Shown: positions 29,964 to 39,204 of the stretch, in pieces
Layout of the letters: every line of letters starts with the position of its first letter
Numbering within the stretch: position 1 is the first letter of the stretch
Position numbers and translations under genes: made by a program
DNA from: Sphingomonas sp. PR090111-T3T-6A
GTDB taxonomy: Bacteria; Pseudomonadota; Alphaproteobacteria; Sphingomonadales; Sphingomonadaceae
Length of the DNA stretch: 64,000 nt
NCBI RefSeq assembly: GCF_000383095.1
Contig: NZ_AORL01000010.1
Coordinates: forward strand, 612,334-676,333
Reading direction: 5' to 3'
Notes under the pieces: model-generated
Seen by the model: the letters and a program-made list of their open reading frames with translations, nothing else
Database searches by the model: none
What the model was told of the DNA's origin: nothing

Positions 29964-31005
29964 ACGGGACGAGGAACGCTGGGCGGCCGTGCTGCGCCGC
30001 GATCGGGCGATGGACGGGCGCTTCGTCACGGGCGTGCTCTCGACCGGAATCTATTGCCGGCCCTCTTGTGCGGCGCGGCATCCGAGGCGCGAGAATGTGC
30101 GTTTCTTCGCCGATGGTGCGGCGGCACGGGAGGCGGGCCTGCGCCCCTGCCTGCGCTGCAAGCCCGACGAAGTCGCCCGCGATGCCGAGGGCGTGGCGCG
30201 CGCGGTCGCGCTGATCGAGCGCGCCGAGGCGCCGCCGACACTCGACGAGATGGCGGCCGAGGCGGGGTATGCACCGCACCACTTCCATCGTCTGTTCCGC
30301 AAGCGGACCGGGGTGACACCCGCCGCTTATGCCCGCGGCGTCCGTGCGCGGCGGATGGAGCAGGCGCTCCGACAGGAGGACAGGGTGACCGACGCGATCT
30401 ACGAGGCGGGCTATTCGGGGCCGGGGCGTTTCTACGAGGAGGCGGAGGGGCGGCTCGGCATGGCGCCGTCCGCCTGGCGGGAGGGTGGCCGGGGCGCCAC
30501 GATTCGCTGGGCCACCGCGCAGACCAGCTTCGGCCGGATGCTCGTCGCGGCGACCGAGCGGGGCATCTGCCGGCTGACCTTCGGCGATCCGCGCGAAGTG
30601 CTGGCGCGCGACTTCCCCCATGCGACGCTCGAGCCCGGCGGCGAGGCGATGGCCGTGCTGGTGGCGAGCGCGGTCGCCGTGGTGGAGGAGCCGGGCCGTG
30701 CCCACGACCTCCCCCTCGACGTGCGCGGCACGGCCTTCCAGGAGGCGGTGTGGCGCGAGCTTTCCCGCGTTCCCGCCGGCGAGAGCGTCAGCTACGCCGC
30801 GCTGGCGGCGCGGGCCGGCAAGCCGGGCGCGGCGCGTGCGGCGGGGACGGCGTGTGGCGCCAACCCGGTCGCGGTGCTGATCCCCTGCCACCGGGCGCGG
30901 CGCGGCAACGGCAGCCCCGGCGGCTATGCCTGGGGGCTGGCGATGAAGGCCGAGCTGCTGGAACGCGAAGCGGGCGAGGGGCGGCAGACTCAGCTTTTCG
31001 GCTGA
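29956..31005 (+). CDS. ada: Ada-type bifunctional alkylation repair protein and transcriptional activator
   Basis: The 349-residue protein has three parts. The N-terminal domain has zinc cysteines C34, C38, C65 and C68 with the same spacing as E. coli Ada; C34 would take methyl groups from phosphotriesters. An AraC-type helix-turn-helix follows (TLDEMAAEAGYAPHHFHRLF, TDAIYEAGYSGPGRFYEE). The C-terminal O6-methylguanine methyltransferase has the active-site motif VLIPCHRARRGNGSPGGYAWG-type tract near residue 315. Methylated Ada activates the adaptive response. ATG 29953 is an equally possible start. The 3' end overlaps the convergent peptidase gene by 16 bases. Confidence 0.93.
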   Translation: MPERDEERWAAVLRRDRAMDGRFVTGVLSTGIYCRPSCAARHPRRENVRFFADGAAAREAGLRPCLRCKPDEVARDAEGVARAVALIERAEAPPTLDEMAAEAGYAPHHFHRLFRKRTGVTPAAYARGVRARRMEQALRQEDRVTDAIYEAGYSGPGRFYEEAEGRLGMAPSAWREGGRGATIRWATAQTSFGRMLVAATERGICRLTFGDPREVLARDFPHATLEPGGEAMAVLVASAVAVVEEPGRAHDLPLDVRGTAFQEAVWRELSRVPAGESVSYAALAARAGKPGAARAAGTACGANPVAVLIPCHRARRGNGSPGGYAWGLAMKAELLEREAGEGRQTQLFG

Positions 31006-32567
31006 TCCTTGCCGTTCTTGTCCCCGGCGTCGCTTTCGGCAGGCTTGTCGTTCGCCATCGCCGCCTTGGCTTCCCCGATCTTGCCGCTGTCGATCAGGTC
31101 GATCACGGTCCGCGCGGCCCCCGCGCCCGGAAGGTTGTGCGCCGAATAGGCGATGGGGGCGAGGAGCTTGCGCGCGGTCGCGACATCGCCGTCGGCCAGC
31201 ATCCGGCCGGCGAGCAGGAAATGGAGGCGCGGGTCTTCCGGCGCGAGCGATACCGCCTTTCGCAGCCCCTGCACGGCGAGATCGGGCGCGCGGACCTTCT
31301 GCGCCAGATAGCTCTCGTAATAGAGCATCAGCGGCAGCGCGGCTTCGGGATCGGCATGGTTGGCCCTGGCATACCAGCCACGCGCCTCCGACCAGGCCTT
31401 CGCATCGGTGACGTTGCCTTTCAACGCCCGGCGGATCGTCACGCGGCCCTTGTAGAGCATCGCCGTCCGCTCGTTCGGATCGGCGGCGAGTGCGCGATCG
31501 GCCGCGGCATCGGCGGCGTCGTCATTGCCGGCGTCATATTCGGCCTCCGCCAGCTCGACCTGCACGCGCGGATCGTTCGGATAGGGCGCGGCGCGCTTCT
31601 CCGCATCCGGCAGAAGCGCCGTGGCCTCCTGGGGGCTGATGCCGTTGGTCGAGCGCATATGGACCGGCATCATCGCCGCCGCGCCCGGAGAGAGCGGCTT
31701 CACGTCGATCACCGGCTCCTTAACCGGCGGGGGCATCCGTATCTCGACGAAGTGATTGTTGGAGAGATAGTCGTTCAGCGCCTTGTCCAGCTTGCGCAGA
31801 TCGCCGAACGCGATGGTCGCGGCGTCGATGCTGGACTTCCCCTTGCCCAACTCGGCCAAATAGGCCTCAAGCTGGCCGCGCCGATCCTTGTTTGTCATCA
31901 GATAGTGCACGAGCAGCCAGCCCCGGCCGTAGATGCCGTCCACGGTGGCGCTGTCGCGGAGATCGCGCGGCGGCGGGTCCAGCAGCTCGCGGATCGGGAT
32001 GGGGTTGTGCGAGAACAGCCCATAGGCCCGATAGTTCGCCGGACGCCCCATCAGCATCGAGCCGTCCGGGTAGAAGCGCACGTTGGCGTTGAACTCGGCA
32101 AAGCCTTCCGTGAACCACATCGGATAGGCGGCCGGGAAGTTCGAGAACATGAAGTGGTGGCTATATTCGTGCAGCAGCACCTCCTGCGCATCGAGGTCGT
32201 AGCTGTCCTGATTACTCACGGTGGTGAGGGTGGAGGTGAAGATCACCGAGCCGCCCGCGCGGGGTTTGTAGAAGCCCCGCGTCTCGCTGGAACAGCTGGA
32301 GCCGCACATCCGCACGATGGTGGCGGTGTCGGCCGCGAACAGGCGGATGCGGTTGGAGCGACGGCTGGGATCGTCCTGCACGCCGTAGAGCGCGCGCAAC
32401 TGCGCGTCGAAGAGTTCCAGCTTGCGCGCGAAATCCCGGATGCGGACTTCGCTGCTGTTCGCATCGATAATGAAATGATCGGTGCTGGCTTCATACCATG
32501 CGGCATGAGCCGGCGTGCCGAGCGCGGCCGCCGCGCCCAGCAGCATCCCCATGAACGACTTGCGCAT
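30990..32567 (-). CDS. Exported zinc-metallopeptidase-like protein with TPR-rich C-terminus
   Basis: The 525-residue precursor begins with a signal peptide (MRKSFMGMLLGAAAALGTPAHA). The central domain contains LLHEYSHHFMFSNFP and, 20 residues later, WFTEGFAEFNANV, an HExxH plus downstream glutamate arrangement of MA-clan (gluzincin-like) peptidases. The C-terminal half is helical and repetitive (RVQVELAEAEYDAGNDDAADAAADRALAADPNERTAML in part), resembling tetratricopeptide repeats. It is probably periplasmic. I chose MRKSF because it starts the signal peptide; the upstream extension is not conserved-looking. The substrate is unknown. Confidence 0.75.
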   Translation of the reverse strand: MRKSFMGMLLGAAAALGTPAHAAWYEASTDHFIIDANSSEVRIRDFARKLELFDAQLRALYGVQDDPSRRSNRIRLFAADTATIVRMCGSSCSSETRGFYKPRAGGSVIFTSTLTTVSNQDSYDLDAQEVLLHEYSHHFMFSNFPAAYPMWFTEGFAEFNANVRFYPDGSMLMGRPANYRAYGLFSHNPIPIRELLDPPPRDLRDSATVDGIYGRGWLLVHYLMTNKDRRGQLEAYLAELGKGKSSIDAATIAFGDLRKLDKALNDYLSNNHFVEIRMPPPVKEPVIDVKPLSPGAAAMMPVHMRSTNGISPQEATALLPDAEKRAAPYPNDPRVQVELAEAEYDAGNDDAADAAADRALAADPNERTAMLYKGRVTIRRALKGNVTDAKAWSEARGWYARANHADPEAALPLMLYYESYLAQKVRAPDLAVQGLRKAVSLAPEDPRLHFLLAGRMLADGDVATARKLLAPIAYSAHNLPGAGAARTVIDLIDSGKIGEAKAAMANDKPAESDAGDKNGKDQPKS

Positions 32568-32668
32568 TGTCGACCCCCACGACGCTTTCGCATCGCGCAT
32601 CTTTCATCCTCGCGCCCGGAAGCGCCAGACCGACGATCGGGGAATATAGCCCCGGAGCGGGGGTTATA

Positions 32669-34327
32669 TCAGTGCCGTCGGGAAGATTTCCGCGCCGGCC
32701 GCTTCTTCACGGGCGCCGCTTCGGGCCGCGCCGTTTCGTACATCGCCTTGGCGATATCCTTGGTGAGCGCGCGCTTGTCGCCGTCGCGCTCGTAGAGATC
32801 GAAATGCGTCTTGTTCGGGATGAAGGTGAATTGCGCATGGGCGCCGGCCTTCTTCATCACCGCCTCCAGCCGGTGGGCCGCGCCGTCGAGATAGAAGGTG
32901 TCTGCCGTTCCCACGAACAGATGCACCTTGCCGTCGAGATCGGGCTTCAGCTCGGGCCAGCGCGTCTCGATCCTGTGGGCGATGTCGTAATGATCGCGCC
33001 AGTAGGAGACGACCGCCGGGTTCACCGCGCCGGTGGTGCGGTCATACATCTCCATCGGCGTGCCGTCGGGGCCGCGCGGGCTGAACACCCACTCGAACGA
33101 GCGGAACTGCCCGCCGTCATGGCCCAGCACCGCCTCCAGCCGCGCGAAATCGGGGATGGTGGCGATCAGCTTGTCGTGATCGCGGATCAGCGGGCGCGGC
33201 TTGCCGGCGGCGTCGCGGTAGAAATTGGTGTTGGCGGCGTAGAGGTCGGCGCCGGTGAAGTCGTGGAAGTCGCTCGGATCGGGTGAGGTGGACCATGTGC
33301 CGCCGAACATCTTGGGATAGCGCACCTGCAACCACAGCGTCGCCCAACCGCCCGAGCTGTGTCCGGTGAGGAAGCGACCCTGTGGCTTCGCGTCCATCCG
33401 GTACTGCTTCTCCAGCGCGGGGATCAGCTCGGCGGTGAGCGCATGGCCCCACGGCCCGTTGTTGACGCTGTCCGCGAACTCGGTGGTGCCCGTGCCGAGC
33501 GAGCTGTGATCGAGGAACACCCAGATCATCGGCGGGATGTCCTTCGCCGCCTCCATCCCCCAGATGCGGCCGGCCATGGCGATGTCGCGCCGGTGGGTCG
33601 ATCCGAAGCCGCCGGTCTCGTAGACGGTGGGGTAGGTCTGTCGCGCATCGGAGCTGTAGCCGGGCGGGGTCAGCACCCACGCCCTGATCGTGATCGGGCG
33701 GCCCCAGAAGGCGCTGAGTGCGGGGCTCTCGAACAGTTCCTCGTGGAGGTGCGGCTTGGCGTCGGTGACGGCCTGTTGCACATCCTTGGGAGCGTCTGAG
33801 AAATCCCACATTGCCTGATCGGGGATCGTTCGGTCGAGGGGGAGCGTGGCGGGGGTCTGCTCGGGCCAGTGGATCGTCACCACCTTCGAGACGAGATCGC
33901 CGGGGCCGCGCCCGCCATAATTATAATCCCCGTTGCGATCGAGTACCGCCTGCACGCGATAGTCGCCGGCGGGGAGCGCCGCGAAACCGGCGGGGAACGC
34001 GACCTCCTGCGTGTTGATCTGCACGGTGCGCGCCGCGCCGAAGGTCGTGACGTCGCGGGCGGCGACCGAGACGGCCTGCGGATCGAAGGTGGAGGTATCG
34101 ACATCCGCCTGATCGGGCTCGCCCGCCTTCACCGGCTTGGCGAAGACCAGCAGGCGGCCCGAGGCGTCGCCCGTCCAGCTCTCCGGGAGCGTCACGATCA
34201 TGCGCGTCTCGGCGATCGGAAGTTCCGCCGAGAGTGGCGCGGTGGAGAGCAGCAGTGCGGCGGCGAGCGGCATCCGCCAGCGGCGACGTTGACGAAGTTG
34301 ACACGAGTGAATGTGTTTCGTCGCCAT
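32669..34327 (-). CDS. Exported alpha/beta-hydrolase (esterase D-like)
   Basis: The 552-residue precursor has a basic N-terminus followed by a hydrophobic signal (MPLAAALLLSTAPLSA). The N-terminal half is beta-rich (TRMIVTLPESWTGDASGRLLVF, DYNYGGRGPGDLVSK). The catalytic half has an esterase layout: YPTVYETGGFGSTHRRD, WVFLDHSSLGTG, the nucleophile elbow GRFLTGHSSGGWATLWL, and a late histidine in PNKTHFDLYERDGD. The fold resembles Esterase D/enterochelin-esterase proteins. The C-terminus is strongly basic (KKRPARKSSRRH). ATG 34327 was chosen because the signal peptide starts there, after GGGGGAAAG. Confidence 0.78.
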   Translation of the reverse strand: MATKHIHSCQLRQRRRWRMPLAAALLLSTAPLSAELPIAETRMIVTLPESWTGDASGRLLVFAKPVKAGEPDQADVDTSTFDPQAVSVAARDVTTFGAARTVQINTQEVAFPAGFAALPAGDYRVQAVLDRNGDYNYGGRGPGDLVSKVVTIHWPEQTPATLPLDRTIPDQAMWDFSDAPKDVQQAVTDAKPHLHEELFESPALSAFWGRPITIRAWVLTPPGYSSDARQTYPTVYETGGFGSTHRRDIAMAGRIWGMEAAKDIPPMIWVFLDHSSLGTGTTEFADSVNNGPWGHALTAELIPALEKQYRMDAKPQGRFLTGHSSGGWATLWLQVRYPKMFGGTWSTSPDPSDFHDFTGADLYAANTNFYRDAAGKPRPLIRDHDKLIATIPDFARLEAVLGHDGGQFRSFEWVFSPRGPDGTPMEMYDRTTGAVNPAVVSYWRDHYDIAHRIETRWPELKPDLDGKVHLFVGTADTFYLDGAAHRLEAVMKKAGAHAQFTFIPNKTHFDLYERDGDKRALTKDIAKAMYETARPEAAPVKKRPARKSSRRH

Positions 34328-34462
34328 CGTCGCTTTCCCCCACGGATCGGGGCGGATGCTGGCAGGGGAAATCCTGCAAGGCCAGTGGAATTTCACCGTA
34401 TGGGTTTGTCGCCGAAGGGGTATGCCGCCCCGGCGAGGTAGGCGGAATGCGCCTTGGGTGGC

Positions 34463-36631
34463 TCACATGAAGCTGTAGGGGTCGACATCCACCGCGACGC
34501 GCACGCCGCGCGGCCACTCCAGCGCGCCGAGCCATCCCCGGATCACGTCCTGCACGTCCAGCGCGCGGCGGGCATGGACGAGCAGGCGCTGGCGATGCCG
34601 CCCCCGGAGCATGGCGAGCGGCGCGGGGGCGGGGCCGAACACCATCATCCCCTCCACCTCTGGCGCCGAGCGGCCGATCAGGCGGGCGGTGGCGACGGCC
34701 TCGTCCTGCTTCTCGGACGAGACGATGATCGCGGCGTAGCGGCCGAAGGGCGGGGCGTTCGCCTCGCGCCGGCTGTCCGTCTCGGCCTCGTAGAAGCTGT
34801 CGGCGTCACCCGTCACCAGCGCCTGGATGACGGGCGCCTGCGGCTCGCGGGTCTGGAGGAAGACGCGGCCCGGCTTGGCGCCCCGGCCTGCGCGCCCCGC
34901 CACCTGCGCGATCTGCTGGAAGCTCCGCTCGGCGGCGCGGAGGTCTCCACCCGAAAGGCCGAGGTCCGCGTCCACCACGCCGACCAGCGTGAGGTTGGGG
35001 AAATGATAGCCCTTGGTGATGAGCTGGGTGCCGATCACCACGTCGATCTCGCCCGCCTCCATGCGGTTGACGAACTCGGCGGCCTTGGCGGGGGACCAGA
35101 TGGTGTCGGACGTTACCACGGCGGTGCGTGCGTCAGGGAGGATGGCCGCCACCTCATCGGCGATGCGCTCGACGCCGGGGCCGCAGGCGACGAGGCTGTC
35201 CTCCTCATGGCATTCCGGGCAGGCGGCGGGCGGCGGCATCACATGCCCGCAATGGTGGCAGGCGAGCCGCGCCATCAGCCGGTGCTCGACCATCCATGCC
35301 GTGCAGTTCGGGCAGCGGAAGCGGTGTCCGCAGGTCCGGCACAAGGTTAGCGGGGCATAGCCGCGCCGGTTGAGGAAGAGGAGCGACTGCTCGCCCTTCT
35401 CCATCGTCTCCTGCAACGCCGCGACCAGCGTGGGCGCGATCCAGCGCTGCTTGGGCGGCACATCCTGCGTGAGATTGATGATGGAGATGGCGGGCATCTG
35501 CGCCGGGCCGTAGCGGCCGGGGAGCTTCAGCCCGCGATACTTTCCCGCCGCGACCATCTGCCGCGTCTCGATCGCCGGGGTGGCGGAAGCGAGCAGGACG
35601 GGAATCTGCTCGAAATGCCCGCGCATCACGGCGACGTCGCGGGCGTGGTACATCACGCCTTCTTCCTGCTTGAAGCTCGTCTCATGCGCCTCGTCGACGA
35701 CGATCAGGCCGAGGTTCCGATAGGGCAGGAACAGCGAGGAGCGCGCGCCGATCACCACCTTCGCCTCGCCGGTCGCGATCGCACGCCATGCGCGGCGGCG
35801 CTGGGATTGGCGCAGGTCCGAATGCCACGCCACGGGGAGATGGCCGAAGCGCTTCTCGAAACGCTTGAGGAAGGGTTCGGTCAGCGCGATCTCGGGCAGC
35901 AGGATCAGCGATTGCCGCCCCTGCCGGATCGCCGCCGCGACGGCCTCGAAATAGACTTCGGTCTTGCCGGAGCCGGTCACGCCGTCGAGCAGCATCGGAT
36001 CGAAGCGATGCGCCTCCACCGCCTCGACGATGCTGTCCGCCACTGTGCACTGATCGGCGGAAAGCTCGGGCGGGGCGAAGCTCGGGTCGGGATCGAGGAA
36101 GGGGGCGTCCATCGCCACCTCCACCGCCTCGATCGCGCCCGTCTTCACGAGGCCGCGGATCACCGCGTCGGTCACGTCCGCGATGGCGGCCAGCTCGCGG
36201 ATCAGCCCCTGACGCTCGCCGATCCGCTCCAGCGCCTGCGCGCGCTGGGGGGTGAGGCGGTCCGGCACCACACCGGTCGCGCGATATTCGACGACGGTGC
36301 GCCCGCCTTCCAGCGCGCTCGCCGACGCCAGCGCCATGCGCAGCACCGCCGCGGGCGGCGCGAGATAATAGCTCGCGGTCCACTCGATCAGCCGCCGGAG
36401 CGGCGCGGCGATCGGCGGCAGGTCGTAGACGGCGACGAGGTTGCGCAGGCGGTTGTCGCCGACCTCCGCATCGGAGGGCATCCGATCCGCCTCCCATACC
36501 ACGCCGGCGAGCTGGCGCGGCCCGAGCGGGGCCAGCACGATCGAGCCGGGCTCCACCGCCATGCCGTGCGGCACGCGATAGTCGAGCGGGCCGAGGGCCG
36601 AATTGAGGAGCAGGACGCGGGCACGGGACAT
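34463..36631 (-). CDS. priA: Primosomal replication restart helicase
   Basis: The 722-residue protein has the PriA N-terminal 3'-DNA-binding domain (LDYRVPHGMAVEPGSIVLAPLGPR region), Walker A LDGVTGSGKTEVYFE, the DEAH box IVVDEAHETSFKQEEG, helicase motifs including VAGRAGRGAKPG, and eight zinc-binding cysteines in the pairs CRTC, CPNC, CHHC and CPEC. It reloads the replisome at stalled forks. In alphaproteobacteria it is commonly near atp genes and xerC, as here. It is divergent from the GNAT gene. Confidence 0.97.
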   Translation of the reverse strand: MSRARVLLLNSALGPLDYRVPHGMAVEPGSIVLAPLGPRQLAGVVWEADRMPSDAEVGDNRLRNLVAVYDLPPIAAPLRRLIEWTASYYLAPPAAVLRMALASASALEGGRTVVEYRATGVVPDRLTPQRAQALERIGERQGLIRELAAIADVTDAVIRGLVKTGAIEAVEVAMDAPFLDPDPSFAPPELSADQCTVADSIVEAVEAHRFDPMLLDGVTGSGKTEVYFEAVAAAIRQGRQSLILLPEIALTEPFLKRFEKRFGHLPVAWHSDLRQSQRRRAWRAIATGEAKVVIGARSSLFLPYRNLGLIVVDEAHETSFKQEEGVMYHARDVAVMRGHFEQIPVLLASATPAIETRQMVAAGKYRGLKLPGRYGPAQMPAISIINLTQDVPPKQRWIAPTLVAALQETMEKGEQSLLFLNRRGYAPLTLCRTCGHRFRCPNCTAWMVEHRLMARLACHHCGHVMPPPAACPECHEEDSLVACGPGVERIADEVAAILPDARTAVVTSDTIWSPAKAAEFVNRMEAGEIDVVIGTQLITKGYHFPNLTLVGVVDADLGLSGGDLRAAERSFQQIAQVAGRAGRGAKPGRVFLQTREPQAPVIQALVTGDADSFYEAETDSRREANAPPFGRYAAIIVSSEKQDEAVATARLIGRSAPEVEGMMVFGPAPAPLAMLRGRHRQRLLVHARRALDVQDVIRGWLGALEWPRGVRVAVDVDPYSFM

Positions 36632-36730
36632 CGCTCCCTCCCATCTAGGATCGAAGGCGGCCGCGCAACAGGGGAGGGCTTCCGTCGCCCGCGCGGAGGT
36701 GCTTCATTGCCGCGCGACAGGGAGAGGCGA

Positions 36731-37231
36731 ATGTTCGAGACGGAGCGGTTGACGATCAGGCGGATCGGGCTGGAGGATGCGCCTTTCATGCTCGCGATCC
36801 TGAACGATCCGGGGTTCCTCGCGAATATCGGCGATCGCGGCGTCCGCACCGTAGAGGAGGCGGAGGAGTATATCCGCGTCCGGGTGCTTGCCTCCTACGA
36901 GGCGCATGGCTTCGGCATGTTCCGCGTCGCGCTGAAGGAGAACGACGAGCCGGTCGGCACGGTCGGCTTCGTGCGGCGCGAGGGGCTGGACGGGCCGGAC
37001 CTCGGCTTCGCCTTCCTCGCCGCGCATACCGGCAAGGGCTATGGCCGCGAGGCGTCGGTAGCGCTGATGGCGTGGGCGCGGCGCGAGCTGCACATCGGGC
37101 GGCTGCTGGCGATCACGGCGCCCCACAACGCGGCGTCGGCGGCGCTGCTCCTGCGGCTCGGCTTCCGCGAGGAGGGGCGGGTGACGCTGCCCCAGCACGG
37201 CGGGGAAAGCCGCCTGTTCGTGGAAGGCTGA
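36731..37231 (+). CDS. GNAT-family N-acetyltransferase (RimJ/RimL-like)
   Basis: The 166-residue protein begins MFETERLTIRRIGLEDAPFMLAIL, the usual opening of RimJ/RimL-type acetyltransferases. The acetyl-CoA loop appears as AAHTGKGYGREASVALMAW, and the C-terminus has NAASAALLLRLGFREEGR. It probably acetylates a small amine or protein N-terminus; the substrate is unknown. GGGAG at 36720-36724 supports ATG 36731. The next gene starts 4 bases after the stop. Confidence 0.88.
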   Translation: MFETERLTIRRIGLEDAPFMLAILNDPGFLANIGDRGVRTVEEAEEYIRVRVLASYEAHGFGMFRVALKENDEPVGTVGFVRREGLDGPDLGFAFLAAHTGKGYGREASVALMAWARRELHIGRLLAITAPHNAASAALLLRLGFREEGRVTLPQHGGESRLFVEG

Positions 37232-37235
37232 CCGG

Positions 37236-37580
37236 ATGTTGCCGGCGCTCCTGCTGATGGCGGCGGCGCCCAGCCTCCCGCAGGCGATCCGGCAGAGCAT
37301 CGATCCCTGCAAGGCAGCCCGGCAGGCGAATGACATCGTGGTGTGCGGCCGCAACAGGGAGCAGGAGCAGCGGCGCTATCGCCTGCCCCGCGATCCGGAT
37401 CGCGGGTTCGATCCGCTGGGCGCCGTCGACAGCGTTTCGCGCGAACGGCATCGATTGCTGGATGCGGACGGCGCGGGGCCGGATCTCACGCGCGGGTCGT
37501 GCAGCAGCGTGGGCGCGAGCGGGGCGACCGGCTGTTCCATCAAGCAATGGCGCGAGATGCGCGAACAGAAGGGATGGTAG
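37236..37580 (+). CDS. Small exported cysteine-containing protein, function unknown
   Basis: The 114-residue protein has a short hydrophobic start (MLPALLLMAAAP), then DPCKAARQANDIVVCGRNREQEQRRYRLP and a C-terminal region with two more cysteines (GSCSSVGASGATGCSIKQW). The DIVVCGR motif recurs in small secreted proteins of sphingomonads as I know them. The four cysteines suggest two disulfides in the periplasm. It lies 4 bases after the GNAT gene, so they are cotranscribed. No function can be assigned. Confidence 0.7.
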   Translation: MLPALLLMAAAPSLPQAIRQSIDPCKAARQANDIVVCGRNREQEQRRYRLPRDPDRGFDPLGAVDSVSRERHRLLDADGAGPDLTRGSCSSVGASGATGCSIKQWREMREQKGW

Positions 37581-37654
37581 CGCGCTCGCTCCGCCCGAAC
37601 GCGGCCCGGCTCATCGCCATTTCCTTTTAATGCCCCTGCGGTAAGCTCCGTTCC

Positions 37655-38215
37655 ATGGGCATGGTTATCGACTTCCAGGATCGGGCGGTGGCGACCCTTC
37701 GCGCGCGCGTCGCGGAGGTGGAGGAGGCCAATCAGGACCTGATCGCCTTCGCGCGCGGCCATTCGGGCGCGGTGGCGGCGATCCATGCGGCCGTGCTCGC
37801 CGCGATCGAGGCGGACAGCCTGGAGCATCTCGTCCACATCGTCACGCAGGACTGGCCGGACATCCTCGGCGTCGATGCCGTCGCGCTGGCGCTGCATGTC
37901 GGCGAGACGGGGCTGCGCGCCGATTCCAACGGGCTCAACTATGTCGACCGGCGCGTGATCGGGCGGATCATGCGGGGGCTGGAGGGCGTGGTGCTGCGCG
38001 GCGTCGAGCAGGGGCATCCGCTGTTCGGCCCGGCCGCGCCGCTGATCCGCGCAGAGGCGCTGGTGCGGCTCGATCATCCGGCGCCGCACGCCTGCGGGCT
38101 GATCGCGCTCGGCCAGCGGGCGGAGCAGCGTTTCGAGACGCGCCACGGGTCCGAGCTGCTCGCCTTCCTCGGCGCGACGCTGGCGCGTATGGTGGGGCGG
38201 TGGCTCCTCCCCTGA
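37655..38215 (+). CDS. DUF484 family protein
   Basis: The 186-residue protein has the DUF484 pattern, a GAF-like domain preceded by a coiled-coil helix: FQDRAVATLRARVAEVEEANQDLIAFARGH (first 40 residues), then LGVDAVALALHVGE and ACGLIALGQRAEQRF. DUF484 genes are typically directly upstream of xerC, and here the stop overlaps xerC by 16 bases. The role of the family is unknown. ATG 37661 is an alternative start. Confidence 0.88.
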   Translation: MGMVIDFQDRAVATLRARVAEVEEANQDLIAFARGHSGAVAAIHAAVLAAIEADSLEHLVHIVTQDWPDILGVDAVALALHVGETGLRADSNGLNYVDRRVIGRIMRGLEGVVLRGVEQGHPLFGPAAPLIRAEALVRLDHPAPHACGLIALGQRAEQRFETRHGSELLAFLGATLARMVGRWLLP

Positions 38216-39123
38216 CCCTTGCCGACCACCCGGCCCGCCTGATCGCCGCTTCCTTCGGAGAGCATCTCGCCCGCACCCGGCTGCGCTCGGCGCATACGGT
38301 GCGCGCCTATGTCGCGACGGCGCACCGGTTGGTCGCCTTCCTTGGCGAGCATCGCGGCGAGGCTGTGGATGCGGGGATGCTCGCCGCGCTCGATGCGGCA
38401 GACCTGCGCGCCTATCTCGCGCGGCGGCGCGATGCCGGCGGGCTCACCAACGCATCTGCCGCGCGCGAGCTATCGGCGGTGCGGGCGTTTCTCGATTTCG
38501 CCAATGGCGGCCCGTCGGCCACGCCCCGCATCCGCGCGCCGCGCGTGAAGAAGGGCGTGCCGCGCCCGGTCGCGCCCGCCGAGGCCACCGACCTCGCGCA
38601 CGACGCCGCCGACGCGCAGGACAAGCCCTGGCTCGCCAGGCGCGACCTCGCGGTGCTGCTGCTGCTCTATGGCGCCGGCCTGCGCGTGGGCGAGGCGATG
38701 GCGCTCGACGCGCGACTGCTCCCGCTTGGCGAGACGATCATGGTGACGGGCAAGGGCTCCAAGCAGCGCGTCGTTCCGCTGCTCCCCGTCGTGCGGCAGG
38801 CGATCGCGGATTATGCGGCGGAGTGCCCCTATCCCTTGAGCGCCGGCACACCGCTGTTCCGCGGCGCGCGGGGGGGCGGGCTCGATGCGGGGATTATCCG
38901 CCGGGCGGTGCGCGCCGCGCGGGTGCGCCTCGGCCTGCCGGAGCGGACGACGCCCCACGCGCTTCGCCACAGCTTCGCGACGCATCTGCTGGCGAGAGGC
39001 GCGGATCTGCGCCAGTTGCAGGAGCTGCTCGGCCATGCGAGCCTCTCCTCCACGCAGATCTACACGGCCGTCGACGCGGCCCATCTGATGGACGTTTACC
39101 GGGCCGCCCACCCCCGAGCGTAA
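38200..39123 (+). CDS. xerC: Tyrosine recombinase XerC
   Basis: The 307-residue protein has the SAM-like N-terminal domain (HTVRAYVATAHRLVAFL) and the catalytic domain with Arg in GLRVGEAMALD, Lys in GKGSKQRVVPL, HALRHSFATHLL (H-x-x-R), the second His in LLGHASLSSTQIYT, and the nucleophilic Tyr in IYTAVD. It resolves chromosome dimers at dif with XerD. It starts at GTG 38200 within DUF484. It is a chromosomal housekeeping recombinase; I see no integrase-type neighbours or att sites. Confidence 0.92.
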   Translation: MAPPLTLADHPARLIAASFGEHLARTRLRSAHTVRAYVATAHRLVAFLGEHRGEAVDAGMLAALDAADLRAYLARRRDAGGLTNASAARELSAVRAFLDFANGGPSATPRIRAPRVKKGVPRPVAPAEATDLAHDAADAQDKPWLARRDLAVLLLLYGAGLRVGEAMALDARLLPLGETIMVTGKGSKQRVVPLLPVVRQAIADYAAECPYPLSAGTPLFRGARGGGLDAGIIRRAVRAARVRLGLPERTTPHALRHSFATHLLARGADLRQLQELLGHASLSSTQIYTAVDAAHLMDVYRAAHPRA

Positions 39124-39141
39124 AAATTTGCTGAAGCTGAT

Positions 39142-39168
39142 TTAAGTTTGTCGGGAAGCTGCCGTTAC
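39142..39168 (+). promoter_or_regulatory. Sigma-28 (FliA)-type promoter of flgM
   Basis: TTAAGTTT (39142-39149), an 11-base spacer and GCCGTTAC (39161-39168) match the enterobacterial FliA consensus TAAAGTTT-N11-GCCGATAA at 7 of 8 and 6 of 8 positions with exact spacing. It lies 36 bases before the flgM start. FlgM is the anti-sigma factor for FliA and is a known class 3 target elsewhere, so the match makes biological sense. Confidence 0.6.
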
Positions 39169-39204
39169 CGGGCGTGAAGCACCCACGGGACTGGAGCCAA
39201 GACT

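Noticed and set aside
38200..39123. XerC-like recombinase as a sign of a mobile element
   Set aside because: The DUF484-xerC pairing, the gene order with priA, and the lack of att repeats or cargo point to the housekeeping dimer-resolution enzyme.
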